Position numbers and translations under genes: made by a program. Below are positions 17,814-25,389 of a stretch of DNA of 33,120 nt, piece by piece. Origin of the DNA: an uncultured Mycoplasmatota bacterium. GTDB taxonomy: Bacteria > Bacillota_I > Bacilli_A > RF39 > UBA660. The number at the start of each line of letters is the position of its first letter. Positions within the stretch are counted from its first letter, which is position 1. Below the pieces are notes generated by a model. It did not search any database. It saw nothing but the letters and a program-made list of their open reading frames with translations, and was not told the DNA's origin. The stretch is from positions 1-33,120 of the forward strand of contig URUT01000012.1 in assembly GCA_900551105.1 (NCBI GenBank). Direction: 5' to 3'.

Positions 17814-18286
17814 TGGTATTTGTGACATTAGGTACAAGTGACTATCCTTTTACTAGACTTCTAAAAAAACTTGATGAATTAGTAGAAAAAAATAAAATTA
17901 AGAATATAAAAGTTCAATGTAATAGTGAAGCATATAAATCTAAAAACTTTAAATTAGTTAAAACCTTAGAAAAAAAAGAATATAATAAATATATCGATGA
18001 TGCGGACATTATAATCACTCATGGTGGTGTTGGCACTATCATAGAATGTGCCAAAAAAGGAAAAAAAGTTATAGCATTTCCTAGAAAAGCAGAATATGGT
18101 GAAGCAAAAAATAATCACCAAGAGCAAATAATTAATGAGTTAGAAAAAAAAGGATTGATAATAACTGGAGAAATTAATGATTTAGAAAAGCTAATCAATC
18201 AAGTAAAAAACATAAAAAATGTAACATTTAAATCAAATAATACAAAATTTAATAACCGTCTTTGTGAAATAATAGACGTACTATAA
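17813..18286 (+). CDS. Alg13/PssE-like catalytic glycosyltransferase subunit
   Basis: The 157-residue protein resembles the catalytic partner (PssE, Cps14G, Alg13) that docks on a membrane Alg14/PssD subunit and transfers a sugar from a nucleotide donor onto a lipid-linked acceptor. It starts MVFVTLGTSDYPF, has the donor-binding ITHGGVGTIIECAKKGKKVIAFPR at about residues 68-91, and NNHQEQIINELEKKG, all diagnostic. The start is ATG 17813, 7 nt after an excellent AGGAGGTG at 17798-17805 located in the end of the preceding gene; an in-frame TTG at 17810 is too close to that site. Start and upstream stop overlap by one base, supporting coupled production with the fused Alg14-like domain. Confidence 0.9.
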   Translation: MVFVTLGTSDYPFTRLLKKLDELVEKNKIKNIKVQCNSEAYKSKNFKLVKTLEKKEYNKYIDDADIIITHGGVGTIIECAKKGKKVIAFPRKAEYGEAKNNHQEQIINELEKKGLIITGEINDLEKLINQVKNIKNVTFKSNNTKFNNRLCEIIDVL

Positions 18287-18314
18287 AAATGTGTTTATTA
18301 AAGCACATTTTTTT
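18285..18314 (+). terminator. intrinsic terminator after the PssE-like gene
   Basis: Bases 18285-18296 pair with 18301-18312 in a 12-bp stem containing one G-U pair and closed by an ATTA tetraloop; the 3' arm runs into a T-tract ending at 18314. It overlaps the final base of the gene and abuts the promoter of the next gene. Confidence 0.85.
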
Positions 18315-18322
18315 GATACAAT
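18314..18322 (+). promoter_or_regulatory. extended -10 promoter for the HAD-GtrA cassette
   Basis: TGATACAAT is a TGn-extended -10 located 17 nt before the ATG. The matching -35 position (18294-18299, TTTATT) is weak and lies inside the terminator stem-loop. The Shine-Dalgarno is GTGAT at about 18328-18332, five bases before ATG 18339. Confidence 0.5.
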
Positions 18323-18338
18323 ATACGTGTGATGTAAA

Positions 18339-19337
18339 ATGAAATATTATTTATACGATTTTGATGGAACAATTTATGATGGTGACTCATCAGTAGATTT
18401 TTTCAAATTTTGTTTAAAAAAAGATAAAAAAAATTACAAAATATTGCCAAAACTAGCAATAAAGTTTCTAGCATATAAATCAAAAAATATAACAGATACA
18501 GAATTAAAAGAATATATTTTTTCTTTTTTAGAGAATTTTAAAAATATTGATATAGTTGTAAAAGAATTTTGGGAAACTCATGAATCTAAAATTAAAAATT
18601 TTTACTTAGAAAAAAAACATAATCAAGATATAATAATATCAGCATCTCCCGAATTTTTGTTAAAACCTATATGTCAAAAATTAAAAGTTAAAGATTTAAT
18701 CGCATCTGATGTTGATAAAACTACTGGAAAATTTAAAAAGCCAAATAATAGAGGCGAAAAAAAGGTTAAAGAATTTTATAAAAAATACCCCAAAGCCGAA
18801 ATATTAGAAATGTATAGTGATAGCTTGCATGATAAACCACTACTTGATTTAGCTAAAAAGAGTTATTTTGTTAAAAAAAATAAGGTTTATGACTACAAGA
18901 CTTATAAACCAAATTTAATTAAAAGATTTTGGAATTGGGGATGGGGAATATACCATAAAAATGAAGAATTGTGGAACTATCTTATAATAGGTGCTTTAAC
19001 CACGGTAGTTTCTATTGGTTCTTACTCAATATTTTCTAAATTACTAAAAATCAATTATTTAATATCTAACGTTTTATCCTGGATTGTATCTGTCATCTTT
19101 GCTTATTTTACAAATCGTTGGTTTGTTTTTCATAGTAAAGAAAAGAAAAAATTTAAAGAATTTATGGCCTTCATTAGTTCTAGACTTTTAACATTATTAT
19201 TAGATAGTGGATTAATGATTGTAGGTGTAGATTATTTAAAAATAGATGATTTAGTTACTAAAATATTAGTACAAATAGTAATTGTTATAGCAAACTATGT
19301 TTTAAGTAAGCTTATTGTATTTAAAAAGGAGAAGTAA
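18339..19337 (+). CDS. HAD phosphatase fused to a GtrA-family membrane domain
   Basis: Residues 1-185 are a PSP-type (HAD-IB) phosphatase: YDFDGTIYDGDS with nucleophile Asp7 and Asp9, SASPE at 101-105 as motif II, and YSDSLHDKPLL near 159-169 as motif IV; the overall plan recalls PgpC/SerB. Residues 208-332 are a GtrA domain with four hydrophobic helices (LWNYLIIGALTTVVSIGSYSIF, AYFTNRWFVF). GtrA proteins are linked to translocating or handling polyprenyl-phosphate-linked sugars. A phosphatase tied to such a membrane domain suggests dephosphorylation of a lipid or lipid-linked substrate at the membrane, which is inference. The gene is first of three between two terminators. Domains are clear; substrate is unknown. 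Confidence 0.85.
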   Translation: MKYYLYDFDGTIYDGDSSVDFFKFCLKKDKKNYKILPKLAIKFLAYKSKNITDTELKEYIFSFLENFKNIDIVVKEFWETHESKIKNFYLEKKHNQDIIISASPEFLLKPICQKLKVKDLIASDVDKTTGKFKKPNNRGEKKVKEFYKKYPKAEILEMYSDSLHDKPLLDLAKKSYFVKKNKVYDYKTYKPNLIKRFWNWGWGIYHKNEELWNYLIIGALTTVVSIGSYSIFSKLLKINYLISNVLSWIVSVIFAYFTNRWFVFHSKEKKKFKEFMAFISSRLLTLLLDSGLMIVGVDYLKIDDLVTKILVQIVIVIANYVLSKLIVFKKEK

Positions 19338-19338
19338 A

Positions 19339-19971
19339 ATGAGGAAAAAATTTATAGGGTTTTACCGAGATTGTGATTTATTAACAATGACTGGCACATG
19401 CATGGCATTATTAGGATGCGTTTTTGCAATTAATGGAAATAGACTTTTACCAATATTTTTATTAATAATATCTGGAATCTGCGATGGTTTTGATGGCAAA
19501 CTTGCAAGAAGAAAAAAATCTACACAAGAGCAAAGTGTCTATGGAGTACAGTTGGATTCACTTTCCGATCTAATTTCTTTTGGTGTATTTCCATTAGTTT
19601 TAACAGTAAGCGTTTTACCTAAAAATTGTTATTATGCTTGGCTTGCCATTATTTTCTACTCATTATGTGGTATGATCCGATTAGCGTATTTTAATACTCT
19701 AGATATATGCAAAAAAAGTGAAAAAGGCTACTTTATAGGTGCTCCAATAACAACAATATCTATAATTTATCCAGTTGTATATTTAATATGCTTTTTTCTA
19801 AAATTTAAATATTTTGATATAATTTCAACTATATTTTTTACACTAACCGGTCTATCATTTATTTACCGTATGAAAATAAAAAAATTAGATGATAAGGGAA
19901 AAACAATTTTAGCTATATTAGGCATAATAATAATAATTGCCGTACTGCTAAAAGTAATCTTATTTAGATGA
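19339..19971 (+). CDS. pssA: CDP-alcohol phosphatidyltransferase (phosphatidylserine-synthase type)
   Basis: The protein is predicted to exchange CMP in CDP-diacylglycerol for an alcohol, with serine the most likely acceptor. The catalytic signature is D49-G-F-D52-G-K-L-A-R57, then 11 residues, G69-x3-D73-x3-D77, followed by LISFGVFPL. The usual spacing between AR and G is about 8, so a 3-residue insertion is present; I recall such longer spacers in some Bacillota members. Six or so hydrophobic helices fill the 210 residues. Start ATG 19339 is chosen because AAGGAGAAG at about 19326-19334 precedes it and it overlaps nothing; an upstream TTG-like start lies within the previous gene. The next ATG overlaps the TGA stop. 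Confidence 0.82.
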   Translation: MRKKFIGFYRDCDLLTMTGTCMALLGCVFAINGNRLLPIFLLIISGICDGFDGKLARRKKSTQEQSVYGVQLDSLSDLISFGVFPLVLTVSVLPKNCYYAWLAIIFYSLCGMIRLAYFNTLDICKKSEKGYFIGAPITTISIIYPVVYLICFFLKFKYFDIISTIFFTLTGLSFIYRMKIKKLDDKGKTILAILGIIIIIAVLLKVILFR

Positions 19972-20357
19972 AAAAGAAAATTAAAAATCAATTTTTAGTT
20001 TATTGCTTTTTTGGAACAATCGGTGGTTTTTTAGAAATATTCCTTTTTTATTTTCTTTATAATTTTATAAAGTTTCCTTTAATAGTATCTAATGTAATGG
20101 CATTTTTAGTAGCAGTAATATATTCTTATTATGTAAATAGCAAGTATGTTTTTAAAACAATTTTTAGAACCAAGAAAATGATCATAAATCAGTTTAATAT
20201 ATTTTTAGTAACAAGAATAGGTGGTATATTTATAGATAGTTCCATATTATATCTATTAGTAAACATTATTACAGTGCCAAACTTATTAGCAAAAACTATT
20301 TCATGCGCTTCAACCACAGTTGTAAATTATTATATTGGTAAACTAGTATTTAAATAA
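19968..20357 (+). CDS. GtrA-family membrane protein
   Basis: This is a stand-alone 129-residue GtrA protein with four predicted membrane helices: QFLVYCFFGTIGGFLEIFLFYFL, PLIVSNVMAFLVAVIYSYYVNSKYVF (the conserved N-K/R-x-W/Y-V-F region), a third around GIFIDSSILYLLVNI, and a final VVNYYIGKLVFK. The family is implicated in moving or assembling lipid-linked glycosyl units. The ATG overlaps the previous TGA by four bases, so it is translationally coupled to the phosphatidyltransferase. With the HAD-GtrA protein it provides two different GtrA domains in one operon, which could form a heteromer. The gene ends at a terminator starting in its stop codon. Confidence 0.88.
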   Translation: MKKKIKNQFLVYCFFGTIGGFLEIFLFYFLYNFIKFPLIVSNVMAFLVAVIYSYYVNSKYVFKTIFRTKKMIINQFNIFLVTRIGGIFIDSSILYLLVNIITVPNLLAKTISCASTTVVNYYIGKLVFK

Positions 20358-20382
20358 AATTCACATTAAGTGAATTTTTTTT
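20357..20382 (+). terminator. intrinsic terminator of the GtrA cassette
   Basis: AAATTCAC (20357-20364) pairs with GTGAATTT (20370-20377) around a 5-nt loop, with the T-run continuing to 20382. It begins at the last base of the GtrA stop codon. Confidence 0.82.
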
Positions 20383-20440
20383 GTTACAAAAAAGGAAATA
20401 AAGCTTTAACTTACAACAATAATTAATAGAAGGTGATAAC

Positions 20441-22285
20441 GTGTTAGAATTATGTAATGTATCAAAATCGTATAAAAATGAAGAAGTGTTAAAAAAAATA
20501 AACTTAAAGTTTCCTAGCAAAGGATTATTCTGCGTTCTAGGAAAATCCGGTTCTGGAAAAACCACACTATTAAATCTAATGGGAGGGATAGACCATCCTA
20601 CAGAAGGTAACATCTATTTTAACAAAGAAGATATATCTAAAATAAAAAAAGAAAAATATTTATCTAGCTATGTAAGTTTTGTGTTTCAATCGTATAATTT
20701 AATTGAAAATATTACAGTGAGTGAAAACTTAAAACTTATTAATAATAAACTAGAGAATATATTAAAAGACTTAAACATTGAAAAACTTAAGAATAAAAAA
20801 GTTAAATTCTTAAGTGGCGGCGAAAAGCAAAGAGTAGCTATCGCAAGAGCTCTTTTACAAGACAATCAAGTACTCCTAACTGATGAACCAACTGGAGCAT
20901 TAGATACGAAACAATCAGAAAATATCATGAGAATATTAAAAGAAATATCAAAGACTAAACTAGTAATTATGATAACTCATAATGTAGATCTAGCAAAGAA
21001 ATATGCAGATAAAATAATCAATATTGAAGATGGTCAAATTAAATATCAAATAAATTTTAATGACAATATAAATGCTCCAATTACTAAAAAGAAAATAAAA
21101 TTAAAATTTTTTCAAATTATAAAATTAGCAATAAATAACTTTTTTGAAAATAAACTTCGTAATGCTCTTACCATTTTAGCTTTTACAATAGGATTAACCA
21201 GTTTATCATTAGTTATGTGCTTAAATAAAGGTTTTAAAACTGAATTAGTCAAACTAGAACAAGAAACACTTTATAATTATCCAATAGTTCTTAGTAAAGA
21301 AAAACTAATTCTAAATTTTAATAGTGAAAATAATGATAACAATGAAATAAAAGTAAATAAGGATTACACCATTATCAAGAATGATTTATCAAAAAAGACA
21401 GTAGAAAAAATAAATAAACTAGAAAATGCTGACATCAGTTATAATTACAAAATCAATTCTAACTATCAAGATTTATTTTATTCTATACCAAATTTAAATT
21501 TTTTTAATATAGTTAAAGGAGACTTACCGAAAGAATCAAACGAATTACTTTTACTTTTAAATGAAGATGGAGCTATTAATGAGTCACTAAAAACGTATTT
21601 AAATTTAAAAGAATTAAAATATAATGAAGTTCTAAATAAGAAAATTACTATTAATAATAAATCATACATTTTTGTTGGTATCGTTAAAAGTAAAAATTCA
21701 TTCTTTTCATCAACAAGTGGAATTTTATATTTAGATAAAGCATTTAATACAAAACTAACAGAAATATTAATATTTCCACGTAATTATGATGCTAAAGAAA
21801 AAATCAAAAAAGAGTTAAAAGATTATAATCTGATAGATGACGCTAAGGAAGTATTAAATATTACTAATACCTTAATAAATAGTATTAGTACGATCCTCAT
21901 AATCTTCTCTATAACGTCTTTAATCGTCGCCATAATTTTAATTTCTACAATCACACACATAAGTATCTTAGAGAAAATTAAAGATATTGGAATTCTCAAA
22001 TGTTTAGGAATCAAAAATAAACAAATTAAAAAAATATATTTTTATGAAAATGTTATTATTTCAATGTTAAGTACTTTTCTAACGATTATTTTTACAAGCA
22101 GCATTGCAAAATACTTAAATATCTTTCTTAGTAAAAAAACCTCATTTAATAATTTATTAAGCGTGTCCTTATCAACTGGATTATTTGTTCTAATAATAAG
22201 CATAATAATCACAAAATTAGCTACTATAATCCCAACATATATAGCAACCAAAAAGAAAATAGTAGATATCTTACATAATAGTTGA
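20441..22285 (+). CDS. MacB-like ABC transporter, ATPase fused to FtsX-type permease
   Basis: A 614-residue half-transporter, probably working as a dimer in substrate extrusion or transduction of force across the membrane. Residues 1-215 form the ATPase: Walker A GKSGSGKTT (34-42), signature LSGGEKQRVAIARAL (124 on), Walker B VLLTDEPTGALD. A first helix at about 242-260 (NALTILAFTIGLTSLSLVM) is followed by an extracellular domain of about 210 residues and three helices at the C-terminus, the MacB/FtsX layout. The GTG start at 20441 follows AAGGTGAT by three bases, which decides it. It stands alone between the GtrA terminator and a small helical protein. Substrate is unknown. Confidence 0.87.
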   Translation: MLELCNVSKSYKNEEVLKKINLKFPSKGLFCVLGKSGSGKTTLLNLMGGIDHPTEGNIYFNKEDISKIKKEKYLSSYVSFVFQSYNLIENITVSENLKLINNKLENILKDLNIEKLKNKKVKFLSGGEKQRVAIARALLQDNQVLLTDEPTGALDTKQSENIMRILKEISKTKLVIMITHNVDLAKKYADKIINIEDGQIKYQINFNDNINAPITKKKIKLKFFQIIKLAINNFFENKLRNALTILAFTIGLTSLSLVMCLNKGFKTELVKLEQETLYNYPIVLSKEKLILNFNSENNDNNEIKVNKDYTIIKNDLSKKTVEKINKLENADISYNYKINSNYQDLFYSIPNLNFFNIVKGDLPKESNELLLLLNEDGAINESLKTYLNLKELKYNEVLNKKITINNKSYIFVGIVKSKNSFFSSTSGILYLDKAFNTKLTEILIFPRNYDAKEKIKKELKDYNLIDDAKEVLNITNTLINSISTILIIFSITSLIVAIILISTITHISILEKIKDIGILKCLGIKNKQIKKIYFYENVIISMLSTFLTIIFTSSIAKYLNIFLSKKTSFNNLLSVSLSTGLFVLIISIIITKLATIIPTYIATKKKIVDILHNS

Positions 22286-22319
22286 AAATAAAACCAAACT
22301 ATACTGAAGGAGAAAAATT

Positions 22320-22748
22320 ATGGAAACAGATGAAATTTTAAATTATATTTATGAAAATGCTAAAATGGGAAAGGAAAGTACAAAAACGCTTATAAAAAGC
22401 TTAGAAGGTAAAGAAAACAAAATTATAGAAGCTACTGAAGACATTTTAAAAAGTTATGCGGATTTTGAAAATAAAGCTAAAGAATTAATTGCAACTACCG
22501 AATTAAAGGAGCCAAAATTAATTGCTAAAATAAGTGCTAATATGGGAATTAAGATGAAAACTAAAAAGGATAATAGTGATGCCAACATTGCTGATATGCT
22601 TGTTCAAGGGCTTACCATGGGCGAACTAGAAATGAGTAAAAAAATAGAAAGTTTTAAAGACACAGTAAGTAAAGAAAGTTTAACGCTAGCAAAAGAATTT
22701 CGTACATTTCAAGCAAATGCCATAGAAAAATTAAAAAAGTTCTTATAA
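22320..22748 (+). CDS. unrecognised small helical protein
   Basis: I cannot name a family for this 142-residue protein. It is highly charged, has no signal peptide or membrane segment, and is predicted mostly helical: METDEILNYIYENAKMGKEST, then a long acidic/basic helix, a short glycine-containing KISANMGIKMK segment, DNSDANIADMLVQGLTMG, and a C-terminal helix rich in Lys and Phe. A four-helix bundle resembling ferritin-like proteins is possible, but no clear metal-ligand ExxH pattern is visible. GAAGGAG precedes the ATG. It begins 34 nt after the ABC transporter stop and may be co-transcribed with it. The coding frame is well supported by codon use and ribosome site. Confidence 0.7.
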   Translation: METDEILNYIYENAKMGKESTKTLIKSLEGKENKIIEATEDILKSYADFENKAKELIATTELKEPKLIAKISANMGIKMKTKKDNSDANIADMLVQGLTMGELEMSKKIESFKDTVSKESLTLAKEFRTFQANAIEKLKKFL

Positions 22749-22771
22749 CCCTAATTAATAAATGATATAAT
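22743..22771 (+). promoter_or_regulatory. promoter with extended -10 for the pduL-dusB pair
   Basis: TGATATAAT at 22763-22771 is a TGn-extended consensus -10. TTATAA at 22743-22748 lies 17 nt upstream as a weak -35. The predicted start near 22778 is only about 10 nt from the ATG at 22789, immediately before the AGGTGAT ribosome site. Confidence 0.55.
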
Positions 22772-22788
22772 GCTTCTAGGTGATATAG

Positions 22789-23346
22789 ATGAAAATTAAA
22801 GTAGGCGTAAGTAAAAAACACGTTCACTTAACAGAAGAAACATTTCATAAGTTATTTAATGAAGCTAACTTAGAAGTAAGAAATTATTTAAAACAACCGG
22901 GAGAATATGCAAGCACTAGTACAGTAGACTTAAAATTAAATGGTAAGATTATTAGTCATGTAAGAGTAGTAGGTCCACTAAGAAAATATAATCAAATAGA
23001 ATTAGATAGAAACACGGCAAGCGAGCTAGGCATTAATCCACCAGTTCGCCAAAGTGGAGATTTAGCAGACAGTTTAAGTATTACTATTGCTGGCCCAAAT
23101 GGCGAATTAGAAACAAATGGTGTTATAGTTGCCGAAAGACATATTCACATGAGCGAAGAAGATGCAAATAAATATCATCTTCAAAATCATGAACTAATAA
23201 AAGTTTATAAAAATGATAAATATTTATTTGATGCTCATATCAAAATTGGTAACTTTGTAAACGAATTACATATTGACACCGAAGAAGAAATAATATATGA
23301 TTTACACCAAGACAGTGAAGTGGAAATATATGTGGAAAATAGGTAA
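22789..23346 (+). CDS. pduL: phosphate acyltransferase, PduL family
   Basis: PduL enzymes interconvert acyl-CoA and acyl phosphate (propanoyl or acetyl) and often replace the unrelated Pta. Two zinc-binding segments are present, VSKKHVHLT (His11, His13) and ERHIHMS (His118, His120), with the family landmarks LKQPGEYAS, VRVVGPLRKYNQIELD, NPPVRQSGD and LHIDTEEE. The length of 185 residues is close to the minimal catalytic form; there is no obvious N-terminal encapsulation peptide and no microcompartment gene nearby, so a general phosphotransacetylase role in acetate/ATP metabolism is more likely than a Pdu compartment role. AGGTGATATAG precedes the ATG. The next gene overlaps its end by 17 nt. 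Confidence 0.9.
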   Translation: MKIKVGVSKKHVHLTEETFHKLFNEANLEVRNYLKQPGEYASTSTVDLKLNGKIISHVRVVGPLRKYNQIELDRNTASELGINPPVRQSGDLADSLSITIAGPNGELETNGVIVAERHIHMSEEDANKYHLQNHELIKVYKNDKYLFDAHIKIGNFVNELHIDTEEEIIYDLHQDSEVEIYVENR

Positions 23347-24319
23347 TGTAGAAATAAAAAACCAAGTAGTTCTTGCTCCTATGGCGGGAATTTCAAATAC
23401 AGCATATCGTCAAATAATTAAAGAAATGGGTGCAGGTCTAATCTATGCTGAAATGGTTAGCGACAAAGCAATTTGTTATGGATCTTCAAAAACATTTGAT
23501 TTATTAAAAATGAAAGAAAGTGAAAGACCAATTGCTCAGCAAATTTTTGGTAGCGATGTAAATAGTTTTGTAGAAGCTGCTAAAAAAATAGAAGCAGTAA
23601 TGAAACCTGACATCATAGATATAAACATGGGCTGCCCAGTCCCTAAAGTAGCTATTAAAAATCAAGCTGGTAGTGCTTTATTAAAAAATCCTAAAAAGAT
23701 TAAAGAAATAGTAGCAGCTGTTGTTAAAAGTGTCAGCGTTCCCGTAACTGTTAAAATTAGAAGTGGATGGGATGAAAACAACATCAACGCAGTAACCGTT
23801 GCCAAAAATATAGAAGAAGCTGGAGCAAGTGCAATAACAATTCATGCCCGCACTAGAAGTCAAGGTTATAGTGGTAAAGCAAACTGGGATATTATAAAAG
23901 AAGTAAAAGAATGCGTAACTATTCCCGTAATTGGTAACGGAGATATATTATCTTGTTATGATGCCAAAAGAATGCTAGAAGAAACTGGCTGTGATGCAGT
24001 AATGATTGGTAGAGGTGTTTTAGGTAATCCTTGGTTAATAAAAGAATGTGTAGAATACCTTGAAAATGGTAAATTACCAGAAAAAGTAACTGCCAAAGAA
24101 AAAATAGAAATGTTAAAAAGGCACTATAAACTGCTACTAGAAAGTACAAACGAAAAACAAGCCATATTAGAAATTAGAATGCATGCTTTATGGTATATTA
24201 AGGGGCTACCAAACAGTGCAGTTATTAAAAATAAAATATGTCAAACAAAAAGTAGCAAAGAAATTTTTTCGGTTTTAGATGATTATTTATACGATTTAAA
24301 AAATTCTGAAAATATTTAA
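23330..24319 (+). CDS. dusB: tRNA-dihydrouridine synthase, DusB type
   Basis: This FMN enzyme reduces specific uridines in tRNA to dihydrouridine. Family motifs are in order: LAPMAGISNTAYRQI (FMN binding), IYAEMVSDKAI, DIINMGCPVPK-type loop with catalytic Cys at about residue 102, VTVKIRSGWD, ITIHARTRSQGYSG, VIGNGDI and VMIGRGVLGNPWL. The length is 329 residues from ATG 23330. The frame also opens at ATG 23297, but an N-terminal MIYTKTVKWKY extension is not family-like and would lie deeper inside pduL; ATG 23330 with GTGGA just upstream fits Dus proteins (MWKIGNVEIKN). It overlaps pduL by 17 nt. Confidence 0.92.
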   Translation: MWKIGNVEIKNQVVLAPMAGISNTAYRQIIKEMGAGLIYAEMVSDKAICYGSSKTFDLLKMKESERPIAQQIFGSDVNSFVEAAKKIEAVMKPDIIDINMGCPVPKVAIKNQAGSALLKNPKKIKEIVAAVVKSVSVPVTVKIRSGWDENNINAVTVAKNIEEAGASAITIHARTRSQGYSGKANWDIIKEVKECVTIPVIGNGDILSCYDAKRMLEETGCDAVMIGRGVLGNPWLIKECVEYLENGKLPEKVTAKEKIEMLKRHYKLLLESTNEKQAILEIRMHALWYIKGLPNSAVIKNKICQTKSSKEIFSVLDDYLYDLKNSENI

Positions 24320-24320
24320 A

Positions 24321-24349
24321 TTGCAATAAATAAAAACTTATATTATAAT
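24321..24349 (+). promoter_or_regulatory. sigma-A-type promoter for the zinc-ribbon membrane protein
   Basis: TTGCAA (24321-24326) and TATAAT (24344-24349) are separated by 17 nt, a near-consensus vegetative promoter. It begins one base after the dusB stop and lies 25 nt before the ATG at 24375. AGAGGT is the probable ribosome site. Confidence 0.62.
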
Positions 24350-24374
24350 TGTAATAAGAATAAGAGGTATATTT

Positions 24375-25271
24375 ATGGAAAATAATATGGAAAAAGAAAC
24401 TAAGAAAAGAACAGCTAGCGCTAAAAAAACTAGTGACAAGGTAGTGAAAAAAGCAACTAAAGCAGTAAGTAAAGCTAAAACCGCTAGCAAAAAAACTGCA
24501 AAAAAAGTTAAAGATGATTTAGCAAAAACAAAAACCGTAGCAAAAAAAGAAATTGCTAGCGCTAAAAAAACAGTAAATAAAGAAATTAAGAATGTTAAAA
24601 AAGCTGCAGCCACTAAAGAAAAACAAATCAAGAAAGATTTAAATAATTTAGAAGAAGAAATTGCGACTAAAAAAGCTGCAACATTGAATTCATTAAATGA
24701 AGTTAAAAATAACATAGAAGAAAACATAACAAACAAAATTGAGGAAAACTTAAACGTTGATCAGTGCAAATACTGTCATAAGTTTTTTGATAAAGGTTTG
24801 ACTGTTTGTCCTCATTGCCGCAAAAATCAAAACATTTCTACCGTAAGTACTGTCATTACCATATTAATCGCAATATTTGCCCTTTTACTATTATTTACAT
24901 ATTTTTTCATGGATAATCAAAATAAAAATAAATTAACTCCAGAAGAATATAAAAGTACATGTGTGTTAGTTTCTTATGAAGATTTAGTAAGATCTCCTAA
25001 AAATACTATGTATAAAACTGTTAAATTAATTGGCAAAGTTGTATCAGTTGAAGGCCACGACAACGGAATAACTGGAAATAGTATGACAATAAAAATAAAT
25101 GTAAATTTATTTGCAAATCAAGCTGAACAAATAGTTGAAATTAAATTTAATGATAAGGATTATAAACAAGGATTTTTAACTGACGACCTTGTTGAAGTGT
25201 ATGGTAAATATACTCAAATAAACGGAAATGTTCCAACAATAGAAGCTGAATATATTGACTTTAGCAAATAG
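24375..25271 (+). CDS. Lys/Ala-rich, zinc-ribbon membrane protein with C-terminal OB-like domain
   Basis: I do not recognise this 298-residue protein as a named family. Residues 5-125 are rich in Lys, Ala and Thr with repeated AKKT/SAKKT units resembling histone H1 tails and passing into a probable coiled coil (NNLEEEIATKKAATLNSLNEV). A zinc ribbon follows, Cys131-x2-Cys134 and Cys145-x2-Cys148, then one membrane helix at about 156-178, then about 110 residues with beta-rich VKLIGKVVSVEG and LVEVYGKYTQ, suggestive of an OB-like fold. Predicted topology puts the basic part and ribbon in the cytoplasm and the last domain outside. An exact 17-nt DNA repeat (24414-24430, 24555-24571) underlies the SAKKT units. 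DNA, RNA or envelope-polymer contact by the basic part is possible but unproven. Confidence 0.72.
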   Translation: MENNMEKETKKRTASAKKTSDKVVKKATKAVSKAKTASKKTAKKVKDDLAKTKTVAKKEIASAKKTVNKEIKNVKKAAATKEKQIKKDLNNLEEEIATKKAATLNSLNEVKNNIEENITNKIEENLNVDQCKYCHKFFDKGLTVCPHCRKNQNISTVSTVITILIAIFALLLLFTYFFMDNQNKNKLTPEEYKSTCVLVSYEDLVRSPKNTMYKTVKLIGKVVSVEGHDNGITGNSMTIKINVNLFANQAEQIVEIKFNDKDYKQGFLTDDLVEVYGKYTQINGNVPTIEAEYIDFSK

Positions 25272-25294
25272 TAACCGCAAGGTTATTTTTTTTA
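25270..25294 (+). terminator. intrinsic terminator with GCAA tetraloop
   Basis: TAACC (25272-25276) pairs with GGTTA (25281-25285) around GCAA, and A70/G71 can add an A-T and a G-U pair. A run of eight T follows. The stem is short, but tetraloop and T-run are good. It starts in the stop codon of the preceding gene. Confidence 0.7.
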
Positions 25295-25323
25295 TTGACA
25301 AGTGCGAACAAATGTATTAAAAT
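25295..25323 (+). promoter_or_regulatory. strong sigma-A-type promoter for uvrA
   Basis: A perfect -35 TTGACA (25295-25300), a 17-nt spacer and TAAAAT (25318-25323). It directly follows the terminator and gives a leader of about 60 nt to the uvrA ATG. I see no LexA/SOS box in this gap, although AT-rich variants would be hard to judge by eye. Confidence 0.72.
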
Positions 25324-25338
25324 AATATTAAATTATTT

Positions 25339-25367
25339 TTTATAATTTTTTTAATTTGTGGTAAAAT
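25339..25367 (+). promoter_or_regulatory. possible second, leader-proximal uvrA promoter
   Basis: TGGTAAAAT at 25359-25367 is a TGn-extended -10 with TTTATA (25339-25344) 17 nt upstream. It would start transcription about 15 nt before the uvrA ATG. It is weaker than the TTGACA promoter upstream. Confidence 0.38.
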
Positions 25368-25389
25368 ACTAATGCGGAAGGTGAATTAT

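Noticed and set aside
24338..24736. Long antisense open frame opposite the Lys/Ala-rich protein
   Set aside because: It is the hydrophobic mirror of AAA/GCT-rich codons on the + strand, has no ribosome site and no family features.
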